A DNA stretch of 64,000 nt, taken from NCBI GenBank assembly GCA_025267735.1, contig CM046308.1:37313267-37377266 (forward strand), read 5' to 3'. The translations under genes and the position numbers were made by a program. This DNA is from Mactra quadrangularis (lineage: Eukaryota; Mollusca; Bivalvia; Venerida; Mactridae). Below, one piece after another: positions 26,301 to 40,659 of the stretch (position 1 is the first letter of the stretch; every line of letters starts with the position of its first letter). Under the pieces are notes generated by a model. That model worked only from the letters and a program-made list of their open reading frames with translations, was not told where the DNA came from and ran no database searches.

Positions 26301-29300
26301 CTATTATGAGATTCAGGCATTTTGATTGGTTTCGAATCTCAGAATGGCCGAGTTTTCTCTTAAAGGTCGTGTTTGTTTTGAGGATGGAGAGGTCCTGGGT
26401 TCGAATCCCACTAAGAGCTCTGCTAATTTCCTCTAGCAAGACTTTTACCTGCGTTTGCTTTCCTCCTACCAAGTGTAAATGTCAAGAGTCAACTGAATAG
26501 TGATACTAGAACTAGAATCCAAAAAATCTTGCTTTAAATTCGCTTTAAACATGAATGGTTAAATGACAAAACTTGTGACGTACCGGAAAAGTATACCGCA
26601 GACCAAATGGCAAGTAAGCACTTCTGTGAGAATCTTTGTCTTCATATATTATCATCAAAAACGTGTGTACAGGATTGTCTGCTTTAAATTCAAGAAGTGC
26701 TTGATCCAATCGGTAACTTGTATCAGCCACAACTGTGAACGTTAGGTTGTACCTTTCATACTTAGGAGAACTGGTAGGCGTTGCTCCTATAAAATTAATA
26801 ATTCTAAATCAATAAGCCTGAGGGAACTTAGTCAGTTATTTCCCCTTGTATACTCTTCAAATAGGAAGGTTAAATTACTTGGATTACTTGGATTTTAACC
26901 TTACTTTTCAATGTCAATTTACCAAATTTTATCTTTAATATTTTCCTCTGTAAATCATTTGATTGGTTTCAAATTCAAATAATATATTACGGGTAAAAAA
27001 CTATCTAAATTTTATCGCTTCTGTTAATATCTTTATTTACAATAAAGATATAAGATGAAATATTTTGATATCCTTACATAGGACTTCAATGATAAAATCC
27101 GAGGATTCCAACTGTAAGGACCTACTTACCAATTAGATTGCTTCAGACTTTATTAGGGAAAGATATCTGACAAAATCCCTAATTGAGTTATAGTCCGGCA
27201 TACAACTATGGACTGCAACTATATTATGAACTTCCAGTGACCTTGACCCTGGGGCCTCAGAACCAAAGGTTCACACCCTTGACCCAAAAAATATTGATAC
27301 ATAAAATTTGGTGAACGTAGATAAAGTAGTTGTTGAGTTATTCTATGGACAAGGTTTTTCCTTATGATGTCTTTGCGACCTTGACCATTAACCCAAGGGC
27401 CTCAAAACCAAAGGAACATGCTAGATATTAAGGCTACCCTTACATAAAATTTGGTGAATCTAGGTACAGTCATTATTTAGTTATTGTCTGGACAATGTTT
27501 AATATAAATTTAGTCCCAGTGACTTTGGCCTTTGACCCTGGGGTCTCAAAATCAAAAGGGAACATCCTGTAACAAGGGGCTATTAACTCATAAAATATTG
27601 TGAACCAAGGAAAAGTGGTTGTTGAGTTATCGTCCGGACAAGGTTTTTCTATATGACGTCCCCGTGACCTTGACATTTGACCCTGGGGCCTCAACACCAA
27701 AAAGGCACATTCTTGACACATGGACTATTATCACATAAATTTTGGTGAACATAGGTACAGTGGTTGTTGAGTTATTGTCCGGACAAAATTTTCATATAAA
27801 TAAGTCCTAGTGACCTTGACCTTTGACCCTTGGATCTCAAAATCAATAGGGTACATCCTCTACTCAAGGAGTATCCATACATAAAATTTGGCAAACCTAG
27901 GTACAGTTGTTGTTGAGTTATTGTCCGGACAAACGTTTTCCATATAGTGTCCCTGCGACCTTGACCTTTAACCCTAGGGCCCCAAAACCAATAGGGCACA
28001 TCCTTAACACATGGGCTACTCTCACATAATTTGATGAACCTAGGTACAGTGGTTGGTCAGTTATTGTCCGGACAAGGTTTTTCCATATGATGCCCCTGTG
28101 ACCTTGACCTTTGACCCAGGGGCCCCAAAACCAATAGGGCACATGGGCTATTTTCACATAAAATTCGGTGAGCCTAGGTACAGTCGTTGAGTTATCGTCC
28201 GGACAAGGTTTTCATATTGTAAGTCCCAGTGACCTTAACCTTTGACCTAGTGACCTCAAAATGTAAAGGTGTCATCTACTGAGTATGACCAACTTCCTAC
28301 CAAGTACCATGACTGTCACTCAGAAACTTTTCAAGATATTGAGCGGACATGATGTGGCTAACGGACGAACGGACGGACGGACGGACGAACGGACGGAGGG
28401 TATACCATAATACGTCCGTTTTTTTCAAAACGGGCGGATAAAAATTGGCGAGTGCCACCCTGTAACTTCTTAGAATTCAAGATGGCGTCAAAGATGGCAG
28501 AAAATATACAATTTTATACATGTCCCGCTGGGAGTTCAGTTACCGCGAACGTTACAGAACGTTCTGTAACGATACATTCGGAAATCCTCGACCATTTGCT
28601 GCGAATAATCTTGGACATATTTAGACGCTATTTTTAAAATACCGGTGTTGAAGTAAACAAATATATGGCCGAGGAGTTCCGAATGTATCGTTATGTAACG
28701 TTCTGTAACGTTCGCGGTAACTAAGCACGCCCCAGAAATGATTGTTTATGTACAAAAAAGTCCACACTATGTATAGCTCGTTTAGGATAACTTGAGACAA
28801 ACGACTCAGTCTGTTTACATAAATGGGACTCAGGTATTACATAAAACAGGGAGGTCAGCTGATTTTGTGTAATGAAAGTATTAAACATGTCTTAATGCGT
28901 GGAACGTGTGTTCTCGTACTAGATTTGATACATCAAAAACACACTGATAATAGTCGATATTACGTGTACTAAACTTAAATCCACCTGTGTATAGAAATGG
29001 TATCATTGTAAATTGTCACAAGTTATCCTAAACGAGCTATACTTAACGTTAAGTATAGTCCAACAATATTAACCTGAGCTTGAATTACTCCATTATAACA
29101 ATTACACACTTCATTTACATTACATCGTGAGTTTCTGTATGCGTGTATTCGGTTAAACACGTGATTATAACAACCTATGTGACTGCAAATCGATTGTAAA
29201 CATTGCATGTTATTGTAACTTTTATTTTGGACTCATTTGTATATGGGGAAACATGTTAAGCCTGCAATAATGGGCACGTTCCGCAAGGAAATCGCTAGCT

Positions 29301-32300
29301 AGCGATTCGTCCTCTGGTACCTTTCTTGCACCAAAAGTATTTACCATGTGACACCAAATCGAGGGTACCAGGGGACGAATCGCTAGTTAGCGATTTCCTT
29401 GCGGAACGTGCCGATTGTTGCACAGTTTTTAAGTATAAATTCTTATGAAAACAAAACTACAAAATTACATGTCGTATTCTACAGGTCGTATTCTAGGTCA
29501 TGCGTGTTTTGTACTTTAAATGATGGACTTGCCCACCGAATAGGTGAACCTGCTAATGCATGAAAAGCTTTTTGCTGATTTAAACAGATTATTTTTATAT
29601 GTATCATTTATTTTAAATAGTATGTAAGCACAGAGTAAATTTTATGTAATGATATGTTTATAAAATAAGTGTAAAATAATTTAATTATAAAATTAGAAAA
29701 AATAATTCACCCCTAAATATTGGTGTGTAATGAAACTGGCCATGTTTATATACGCAATATTTACGTGGACGACCTGTAGGTCCTGCGTGTTTTTTGTACT
29801 TTAAACAATGGACTTGTCCACTAAATAGGTGAATACGCTTATGCATGGACAACATTTTACTGATTTTAACAGGCCATTTTTATGTGTAACATTTATTTTA
29901 AATAGCGTGCATGCGCATTGTAAATTTTATATAATGATATGTTTATGGAATAAGTGTAAACATATTAAACTATAAATGGTAAAAAATATTCACCCCTAAA
30001 TATCGGTGTGTAATTAAACTGGCTATGTTTATATACGCAATGTTTACGTGGACGACCTGGGCTGCGTTCAGTTAGCAGTTAGCGTTAGCCAAACACAGTT
30101 ATCATTATGAACGGTTAATTGAACGACCCGTTGAAGTGCAAACGTTTAAAGATGGCGGACAAGAGAGTCGTTACTTCTATTTTATTAGAAGAATTCGGAG
30201 AGGAGGACTTGTTTACTTGTTTTTTTTGTACATGTATTGATCTAAATCAACGGGAGAAACACCACCGACTTCGTTAGACCTAATCCAGAAATTAAATGTA
30301 TGGGTTTTTCCGTCCGTGCACAGGCGGTACAAACAAAGTTGTCTACACATTATTGCTAAACAACACGAACTACGGATTAAATATTACTATTCTTTTTTAC
30401 ACACGTTTTCATTGAAACAGTGAAAGTTTGTTTGTACCGGAGGGGAAACCCAAATATTTGAATTTCGGATATAGCCTATTCGCTATGGCAGTTACTATTT
30501 TGCAAAATGTACTGGAACTATTTTGTTTCAGGTTGTTTCATATTCGCGTACTATATACTAAACCCGTTAGCTGTTGGCCTTAAACGTTTTCTGCTAACAG
30601 GCCGTTCAATTATTACTGTTGGCGAACGTTACTTAGAGGTTAATGATTAGTTGCTACTCGCCATTATGCGATAATCACCCGATGAAGTCCATAATAGCCT
30701 GAGGGCCTTTGGCCCGAAGGCTATTATGGACTCGAGGGTGATTATCGCATAATGGCGAGTAGCAACTAATCATTAACGTCTTTAATACGTTTGATCAGAA
30801 TCCGGACTCGATTTTTTAGTAAACTAAAAACATTTTATTCAGGGACGAATAAATGACTGACGAATTTTCCGAGGACGAATCAGTACTTTGATGACGTAAT
30901 AAAACAATGACGTAGAATCTAATGTAAACTTTGTTGTCAAATGGCGGTCATGTTTTTAAACGTTTGTGACGAATATACGTTCATTTATCATGGATTAAAA
31001 CGATATTATCAGGAGACTGGGACGTAATTACTAGTGTATACGTGTTTTTCAAACTTTAAATTGACGATATGGATGTAAGGATTATGTATGGAAATACACA
31101 AGGCTCTGAAAGGAAGGGATGAGTCATTCAATGATTCATGGATTTTCCGAAAATGGCATAGACGTTGCTGATTATTTTTAGAAACCAGTTCCATTATATT
31201 TAATCTATGCATGGCTTGGCTTTGGTAAAACAGTAGTCAACCTACGCATTTACTGTATAATGGCTGGATATTCGTCAAATTAAACACAGAAAGGAATTCA
31301 GTTCGAATTTCGGAGTTTGGTATTTGACAGCGTCAACGGTTGAGTGTCTGTTGAATTTGAATGGTGAAGTAAGTGATTTATAATGAAATTATGTATTTGT
31401 AAAATCTCAGATAAATCTTTTTTGTGTCTTATATTTTTGTATAATCTATCCTGACAGTGAAATTCTATTTGACAAAGACTCAAAAATTCTTTCGGCCGCC
31501 ATGTTCGAAGCTAATTACGGCTACTTGATGACGTAATCAGTGCGCGTGCAAACACTCGGCGCCTATTATGCATAATGGGCGAGTTGCAGGCGGCCAAAAT
31601 CGCATAATACGGGAAAAAGTCGCGTAATGTCCGTGTAGACTTGTCACATTTGTTACTATATATAGTAACAAACGTATTAAAGAACGTTACAGAACGTTCG
31701 CGGTAACTGAACGCAGGGCTGTAGTGCGTGTAGTTTGCCGAAAGCTTCCGATATAGCGCGATTTTCAAACGAAGACAAAGATAGACAGTAAATACTGAGT
31801 TTAATATATTCTTGCATAAAGGCAAAGCTCAGGATAATATTGTTGGACTATAGATATGATCTATCCATCGAAGAGACGTTTTCTCTCATTTGACGAAATG
31901 TTAAACATCTTAAAGCACAATACGATTATTTTAAAGTTGTCAAATAATTACAAATACCGGTCCATGAAAAACCGAACCGGTTCAAAACCGTCAGAATTCG
32001 TATCGCAATAGTAACCGGTATATAGGTTAATCACTAAACCCCTATAATCTTTAAATACTTCGCATAAAATTAAATAATTCGATTAACAAGGTCACATGCA
32101 ACAAAATAATGCAGATAATTCAACGCAAATAATTTTGATTCATAATCTTTTGTTATGGGTATTTACAAAGGGAGATAATACAACACTATCTGTATACCAA
32201 AGGAGATAATTAATTAATAGTCATGATGATACCTTGTATTACAGTTGTTGAAAATCCAGGTTGTTCACCTAATGTAGATCCAACTAAACTCGTTGTCACA

Positions 32301-35300
32301 CTGCCTGTTTTAAACTTTATATCTTTAAGACGACCCGTACCACCCACTGAAAATTGAAAACGTACAATCTTGATTAATTAGAGCTCTCATATTGTCATTT
32401 TCAATTTTTTACAACCGAGTGCACAAGCCGACGATATTTTTTTACATAACATGTATGATGGTGTAAGGTCACATCTGTAGCATTTAAGGCGAATGCTTAG
32501 TCTAGATAAACTTATCCTTACCACTATCGTTATCGGGTCAGGCAAAGCACGCTAATAGTCGATTTTTCTGATTGCACGTATAATAATAGCGATCGATTAA
32601 CAGAAAAACATGTCTTGAAGTGAACATAATTCGGACGTGGATTAGTCTTGTTGAAATTTCGGATCATCTATTTAGCATAAATGTAACCGAACACATAAAA
32701 AGGGGTATCCACTGTAATTTTTGTACAATGATCATTTGATTTAAGCTTGTGTCGTGAGAAATGTTAATTTGAAAACATAATTATTCAGTACCTAATTAAT
32801 TACATCGAGCGCGGCCATTATCATGTTTTACCCGTCAAAGTACGACTGGGAACCAGACAAGCGAAGGTTTTGTTTCTAAAACACGTTTTATACACCATCA
32901 TTATGATAAATGTACAATTAAGACATTCATTACATTAAATAAAATTGAAATCAAATTTTACAAAAATGGGAATAATCCTGGAATTAAAAAAACAAATGTT
33001 TGAAAATGCTAAAATGTTATAAATGAGTGATAGTTAATGAGGTAAAAAACCATAACAAAATCAGAAATTCGATTAGTTCATAAGAACGAGGATCAAGAGG
33101 TCCTGAGTTCGTACCCCTCTTCTAGCACTTCTAATTTCCTTCAGCAAGAAATTTTACCTACAGTTGTTCCACTCTATCCAGGTGTAAATCGGTTCTGTGA
33201 GAGGTCGTCCGTCTGGAGATGATTAAAATGATCGAGAGTTATCAGTACAAAATCGTAATTCAGGCTGAATATGTATGTAGAAGCAGACTTAAAAAACCCT
33301 TAAATTTGACTTTTTCAGGACTGATAGCATTAGATTGAGAGCGTGTATTAATAGAGTTAAACTGAGAGCGTGTCTTAAAAGAATTAGATTGAAAGTCTGT
33401 CAAAATAGTATTAGATTGAGAGTTTGTATTAATAGAATTAGATTGAGAGCGTGTCTTAATAGAATTAGATTGAGAGCGTGTCTTAATAGAATTAGATTGA
33501 GAGCGTGTTTTAATAGAATTAGATTGAGAGTGTGTCTTAAAAGAATTAGATTGAGAGTGTGTCTTAATAGAATTAGATTGAAAGTGTGTCTTAAAAGAAT
33601 TAGATTGAGTGTGTGTCTTAATAGAATTAGATTGATAGTGTGTCTTAAAAGAATTAGATTGAGAGTGTGTCTTAATAAAATTAGATTGAGAGTGTGTCTT
33701 AATAAAATTAGATTGAGAGTGTGTCTTAATAAAATTAGATTGAGAGTGTGTCTTAATAGAATTAGATTGATAGCGTTTCTTAATAGAATTAGCTCAATAG
33801 AATTAGATTGAGAGCGTGTCTTAATAAAATAAGATTGAGAGTATGTTTTAATAGAATTAGATTGAGAGCGTGTCTTAAAAGAATTAGATTGAGAGCGTGT
33901 CTTAAAAGAATTAGATTGAGAGTGAGTCTTAAAAGAATTAGATTGAGAGCGTGTCTTAAAAGAATTAGATTGAGAGCGTGTCTTAAAAGAATTAGATTGA
34001 GAGTGTGTCTTAAAAGAATTAGATTGAAAGTGTGTCTTAATAGAATTAGATTGAGAGTGTGTTTTAATAGAATTAGCTTAATAGAATTAGATTGAGAGTG
34101 TGTCTTAAAAGAATTAGATTGAAAGTGTGTCTTAAAAGAATTAGATTGAGAGTATGTCTTTAAAGAATTAGATTGAGAGTGTGTCTTCAAAGAATTAGAT
34201 TGAGAGTGTGTCTTAATAGTATTAGATTGAGAGTTTGTATTAATAGAATTAGATTGAGAGTATGTCTTTAAAGAATTAGATTGAGAGTGTGTCTTAATAG
34301 TATTAGATTGAGAGTATGTCTTTAAAGAATTAGATTGAGAGTGTGTCTTCAAAGAATTAGATTGAGAGCGTGTCTTAAAAGCATTAGATTGAAAGCGTGC
34401 CTTAAAAGACAGATGGAAAGCGTGTCTTAAAAGACATAGATGGAAACCGTGCCTTAAAAGACATAGATGGAAAGCGTGCCTTAAAAGACATAGATTGAGA
34501 GCGTGTCTTAAAAGACATAGATTGAGAGTGTGTCTTAATAGAATTACATTGAGAGCGTGTCTTAATAGAATTAGATATAGAGCGTGTCTTAAAAGAATTA
34601 GATTGAAAGCATGCCTTAAAAGAATTAGATGGAAAGCGTGCCTTAAAAGACATAGATGGAAAGCGTGCCTTAAAAGACATACATGGAAAGCGTGCCTTAA
34701 AAGACATAGATGGAAAGCGTGCCTTAAAAGACATAGATTGAGAGTGTGCCTTAAAAGAATTAGATTGAGAGCATGTCTTAATATAATTAGATTGAGATAA
34801 TGTCTGAATATAATTAGGTTGAGTCAGTATTTGTATAATTACCTAAGACTAGGGAATACTGAGAACCTTCTTTAACATAGAAGTAATAGCTCCAATCCCA
34901 TTGTAGAATTGAAGGCATCGGGAATAAGGCTGGATCTTTACCGGATATCGATGCTGTAAAAAAATGTAAAAATTTAAAAGTAGCCGAGCAGTAGTCCAGT
35001 GATGATAGGACGCGCGCTTAGGGATCGAGAGGTCCTGGGTTCGAATCCCTCTAGGTCACTGTCTTATTACCTTAGGCAAAATTTTTACATGCGATTGACT
35101 CCACCCATTTGTAAATGGGTACCTGTAAGGAGTATGCATTATATGCTTTGGCTGCAATCTACGCCGTATGATAACAGTTGGTGTGTGACTTAAAGATCGG
35201 GAAGTTAATGTCAAGAGTCGACAGAATAGTGATACTTAAAGTAGACTTCAAAAACCTTGCTTTAACTTTTAATGTGTGAGTCAATTTTATTGTGAAACAT

Positions 35301-38300
35301 GTAAATTGCTAGGTCCATGAAACACGTAAATTCCATGTTGATTTCCAAGCTATTGCTTCCAACGAGTAGAGTCCATATCTCGTTTGAAAGTAAAGATACG
35401 TTCGGAAAACACCTCACATTAAAACCAAAGTTATAGTTATGGCATGGATATCAGTAGAAGATGCATCTAGCGTATTGATGGCACAAGGTGGAAACGCATG
35501 CTATTAAAATCGTAGTTGCAGACATCACGTCATGACATGAAATGTAATACAAATGCTTGAGGTACATTAAAATTTACAATAGTTGTCAACTAACCAAACA
35601 TAACAGCTTGTGAATACAAACGATTATTCTAAATGCAACAGTACATCAAAGAAATGTTACCCGAAAAATAATTGTGAAGTCAGAAAGGTGTTCAGTATCT
35701 ATACCTAGTATGGATTATCTAGCCCTTACCATTATCGTTAATGGGTCAGGCAAAGCGCAATGATGGCGGCGCCTACCACTAACACACTTTCCTTCCATTT
35801 TCTCTTTATTTTGCATGAATATTTTCTGACAAAGGTTGATTTAGTAGGAGTTCGGTACTTTATTGGCATTCGAAGTCGATTTTGTAAATGCATTTACATC
35901 AAACGAACGATTAACCAAAAACCATGTCTGCAAAGTTGACACGTTTCGGACATTGAATATTTTCAATAGAATTTCTGATACTTTATTTAGCCTAAATGTA
36001 ACATAGCGACTTAAAATAAGATATCCACAGTGATTGTTGTGCTAAGTTCATTTTATTTAAGCCTATGTAGTGAGAAATGCCCATTTAAAAACTGAATATT
36101 CCGATAACTTGTACTTCTGGCGCCGCCATTATTCTGCTTTGTCACCAAAGTATGACTGGGAACCAGACAAATGTATAGTTACCTTCTTCGTGATAATAGT
36201 ATCCGACAGATAGGTCGATAACTTTATGCTCAGAATCTTGACTTGTAACGAAAGGGTATTCGCGAAAAAGTTGGTGGTCTGTCGCATTATAATCTGTATA
36301 ATTGGTTGATGATGTAGGTTCAAACTGAGCTATGTAGCGCTCAGCAACGCTGTTGATGAGTACGTAGTGATTACTGTATCTAGTCCTGGGTAGCAACTGA
36401 AAAATATATCGTTGTTGAACCTCATTTTTCACAACCCGTGTTTTTCACAACTTGTGAAAAACGGGTACGCATTTTTCACAAGTTGTGTGAAAAACACGTT
36501 AGCATACAAATTTCATACGAGCATAGAAACGCATTTTTCACAACTTCAAATGTGACGAAAAAAGTGTTGAGTTTTGAGTTTTTTGGTACGAACGCATTTT
36601 TCACACATGTAAATTTTTTAGTTGCCAGTTGTAAGTAAGTAAATAATTTATTTTGTGACATGTGTTATGACAATATTACAAACATGAAAACAACATGAAG
36701 ATTATTTACAGATAAACACCCGACTCAGTGGGACTATATGTCACCAACTGGTGCACATGATAGATACATGTATATACAATATAATGTTAAATATATGACA
36801 TAAATACATGTACATGTATATACAAATAAACAGTATCAAGAGTATACGTGTTAGTTGTATAGTATTGATTTTCGTCAAAAACATCATCATTTGAAAATTG
36901 GTTTAAAAAGCCAGTTCTTAATTCAGTATAAGCACTACTATGAATTAAAAAATGAGTCTCTGATTCTATAGATCCTTGATCACATGAAATACATAGTCTC
37001 TCATTTTGCGAGCTGTGTTTCTCTAGATTCGGAGTTTTAGGTTGCCCTCTTTTCATGTGTAGACCAAGGATTGATTAAAAGGGGCGGTACCGAAGCGAAG
37101 TACCCTTCCCCTCGTCAAAGGTTAGAGTTTTTGTCCATTAAATCAAAGATTTTTAAGTGTAAGAACAAATACCTTTGTTGTACAAATGAAACGTATACAT
37201 CGTTTAACTACCTTGGAAACATTTATGCTTCAGAAAAAAAATGTAATAATTCAAAGATTTCATGAACAGAACATAACAGAAGTTCTGTTCTGTTCTATAA
37301 TCATAGTAAAACCATACAGTCTGTTTTTTTGTGAAAGTGGCAGAATTTTAGCAAACTTTTAAAAAAGAGGAACATTAAATTGTGCTATTGATTAAATACC
37401 AAATCTCTAGGCTTAGCGGTTTCGGATGAGAAGATTTGTTTAATTTTTATATATTTCATTATATTTGTTCTTTGAAAAATGAGGTTCAACGTAAAACCTC
37501 ATTTTTCACAAAACGTGTATTTCATAAGTTGTGAAAAACGCGTACGCATTTTTCACAACTTGTAAAAATTACGCACGTGGTTTTATCAACGTTTGTTACA
37601 ACGGTTTTGTAATAAAAACCCGAATTGTAATAATTATTACAAAACGGGTTATCACAACATACAAATCCCATTTTGTAATAAAAACCCGAAATGTAATAAA
37701 GTGTCTAGTTGTATTAATTTTAGTATAAAATATAGTTTAATACTTTAAATTATTGGTAAAAAATAAAATAATGTTTACCTAGCAAACATACAATGTTCAA
37801 ATAGACAAATTACTTACATTTCGCCATGTTAATTTGAAGATTTCGACAGAAAAACATATTGTCATATTTAATTGCAAAACGAGTTTTTACAAAAGTTGTT
37901 GAACATACCAACCCGTTAATAATAAGTTATTATTGCAATTAGGGTTTTTATTACAAAACGGATTGTAACAAATGTTGAAAAATTAATGTAATGTGATTTT
38001 TACTGGTTGTGAAAAATGCGTACGCGTTTTTCACAGGTAGTGAAAAACACGTTTTGTGAAAAATGAGGTTTAACGTTGAACCTCATTTTTCACAAAACGC
38101 GTTTTTCACAACCTGTGAAGAACACGTTTGTGAAAAACGAGGTTCAATATGGCAAACTTGCTCAATACTGGAATATATTGCCCGCCTCGAGGTTTTATCG
38201 GCACACTTTCACAGCAATTATGTTACTATTCATACAACATTTGAATTCCAGTATTGAGCGACGGTAAGAAAATCTGACAATGAAATATGTACCTCTGAAA

Positions 38301-40490
38301 TTGACCACTGTGTTACAATTCACAAAATATAACTCACAATTGACAAATTGTTGCATACATAAAAGTACAATGACCTTTAATTTTATATATCAATTACATA
38401 AGCTACAATCATATATATTTTAATTTGATATGCATGCATATTCCCAACATGTAAACCTTTTTTTGCTAACGGTATATCTTACCAAAATATGAAATACTGC
38501 AGAATTTTCATGTTGCCATCTATGCATAATAATTAAATATTAGTGTCAGGGCGGATAATGGGTTATGTACTTTCTGCATCATGCCCCAAGAGTCGCTAGT
38601 TTGAATCCCTCTCCTCCACTTAAACGACTAAGGCTCGAAAGAAGATGCTATGCACATAAATGTCACCATGGATATTCGTGCTGTTGCTAGGGAGCGTAAC
38701 GTAGGTTTGCTAGAAGCATAAGGGGAAATTAATATGGACAATGAAATTGTTGCTAAGTGTGCTTGAGCAGCTGCTATGGACATTGAGGCGGTTACTTTGG
38801 ATGCGAAACTTGTTAAAACGGACATTATAACATTACCATGGGGCATGTGTGCTTACTATGTACCTTAAGATGGCTTCTCTATGTGCTAATTTAAAAGTGG
38901 TTTCTTGTACCTAAAGGTGGTTAAATAAGGCACAATACTGGCTTGTTGAAGACCTTAGGTTTAGGGTGGTTGCGACATCTTGCGTCCATGTTGCGACGTT
39001 AACCATCTAATATAAAATATTTGAAAATAACTGAATTATTAGTTTTGTTTATCATATACTTCAAGATATACTATGATATTGACCCATGTTGTGAAAATTG
39101 CGTTAGGACTAAAAATCGAAAAGTATGTCTAACGTAATTTTCACATTGCTCATTTGTGAAAAACGCGTACGCAATTTTCACAACTTGTGAAAATTACTAA
39201 CGTGTTTTTCACAAAAGTAATTTTCACAAGTTGTGAAAATTGCGTACACGTTTTTCACAAGTTGTGAAAAACACGGGTTGTGAAAAATGAGGTTCAACAT
39301 AGCGTCTATGAAACACGGTGGCAATAGCACACGTGACAATGACATCACAAAGCTACGGTTTCAAGAAGAATTAATTTATTTGTTTATACTAGGTCAAGCA
39401 CTACGTCAACATATTTTTGTTATTTTACTACGTCCAGCGCACCTTACCTAACTTTCTTGAACAATTGTCTGTAGCCAGTACTCACTTACCCATTCACGCA
39501 GAAAACTTAAAGTCAGCCTCGACTCAGAGTTATTATGAGCTGCGAGTATTTTAATACTCTTCAGATTTAATGATACTTACACAAGGCTAAACTGAAAAGT
39601 ATGTACTACTTGCTGCGCATCGCATCACCAACGCAAGTTTTATTTTTTCCGCTTAGACCATGAAAAACTATCTCTTTTTCATAGGGCTGGGGAAATATTC
39701 GAATATTCGAATCGTCACCGAATATTCGAATATTGAAAAACGAATACACGAAATTTTCAGCATAGAATGGGCTTTTTTATTTTTTTGCCGCACCTAACTG
39801 CTAGTAAAAATAGTTTAAGAAGCCTGCCGAAAGTTTGCATGTTTGTTTGACACTAGTCAATTAACTTTTGGTTATGTTCCCCTATTATCTGTCAAAAACC
39901 TTGGTTATAGACAGATCATAAAGGATCAATTCGAGAGTCATTAAAACCCCAGATATTGTTAATTCTATATTAACCAAATTGGCCTAGCATTCAGATAAAC
40001 AAAATTAGACACGACAATCGTAATATGAGGCACTGGCATACATTGTACTTGGAATCTTTTTAGCCTTATAAAACGAATATTCGAATATATTCGAATATCA
40101 AAACGAATATTCAAACATCACATCTGGTATCTATTCCCAGCCCTACTTTTTCAGCGTGCTACAGTGACAGTCGTCTTTTTTTATTAGACAAAACGTTGGT
40201 AGATGTTTGCAAAAAAGTATAGAACTGTTTATTTTGTTTTACGTCGTACTCAACATATATTTAGGTTATATATACGACGGCCAGCTCTTCCTACTATAGG
40301 TTTCCTGGACACTTTTTTATCACCAGTACTAACTTACCCTACCACGAGGTATGCACTCTTCTGCTTAGTCTCGCGCGTAGGTAAATCTGTCGAGACTTTG
40401 AATACTTACAACCTATTGAAATTCTGAATCGAGGTGAAAGTTTCACTGCTTTTTCTTGAAAACCGTAGCAGTTGTGAAGTCATAGTCACG

Positions 40491-40538
<48 letters not shown>

Positions 40539-40626
40539 GTAATAATCGTAATAATCATCATAATGATGATAATAATGATAATGATGATAATGATGATAAT
40601 GATGATGATGATGATGATAATAATAA

Positions 40627-40659
<33 letters not shown>

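Larger units (their letters stand above)
29054..31852. mobile_element. TIR element family 1, copy C, split by nested insertions
   Basis: The left part (tatagtccaacaatattaac onward) runs to about 29460 with a palindrome inside. The right part resumes near 31735 (gccgaaagcttccgatatag) and ends gataatattgttggactata. The rest is other elements, listed separately. Confidence 0.78.

Noticed and set aside
27473..28157. Three related minus-strand frames (GQRSRS, PYWFWGP motifs)
   Set aside because: They follow the 145-bp tandem repeat and change frame from unit to unit.
33335..34734. Frames of 158, 187, 95, 110 and 101 residues with nine-residue repeats
   Set aside because: The repeat unit is 27 bp, so several frames stay open on both strands; no start context, domain or conserved codon pattern.
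33335..34822. CRISPR-like array
   Set aside because: Units abut without unique spacers and the genome is eukaryotic.
36438..36661. Opposed small frames with FFTTCEK-type peptides
   Set aside because: Translation of tttttcac hairpin repeats.
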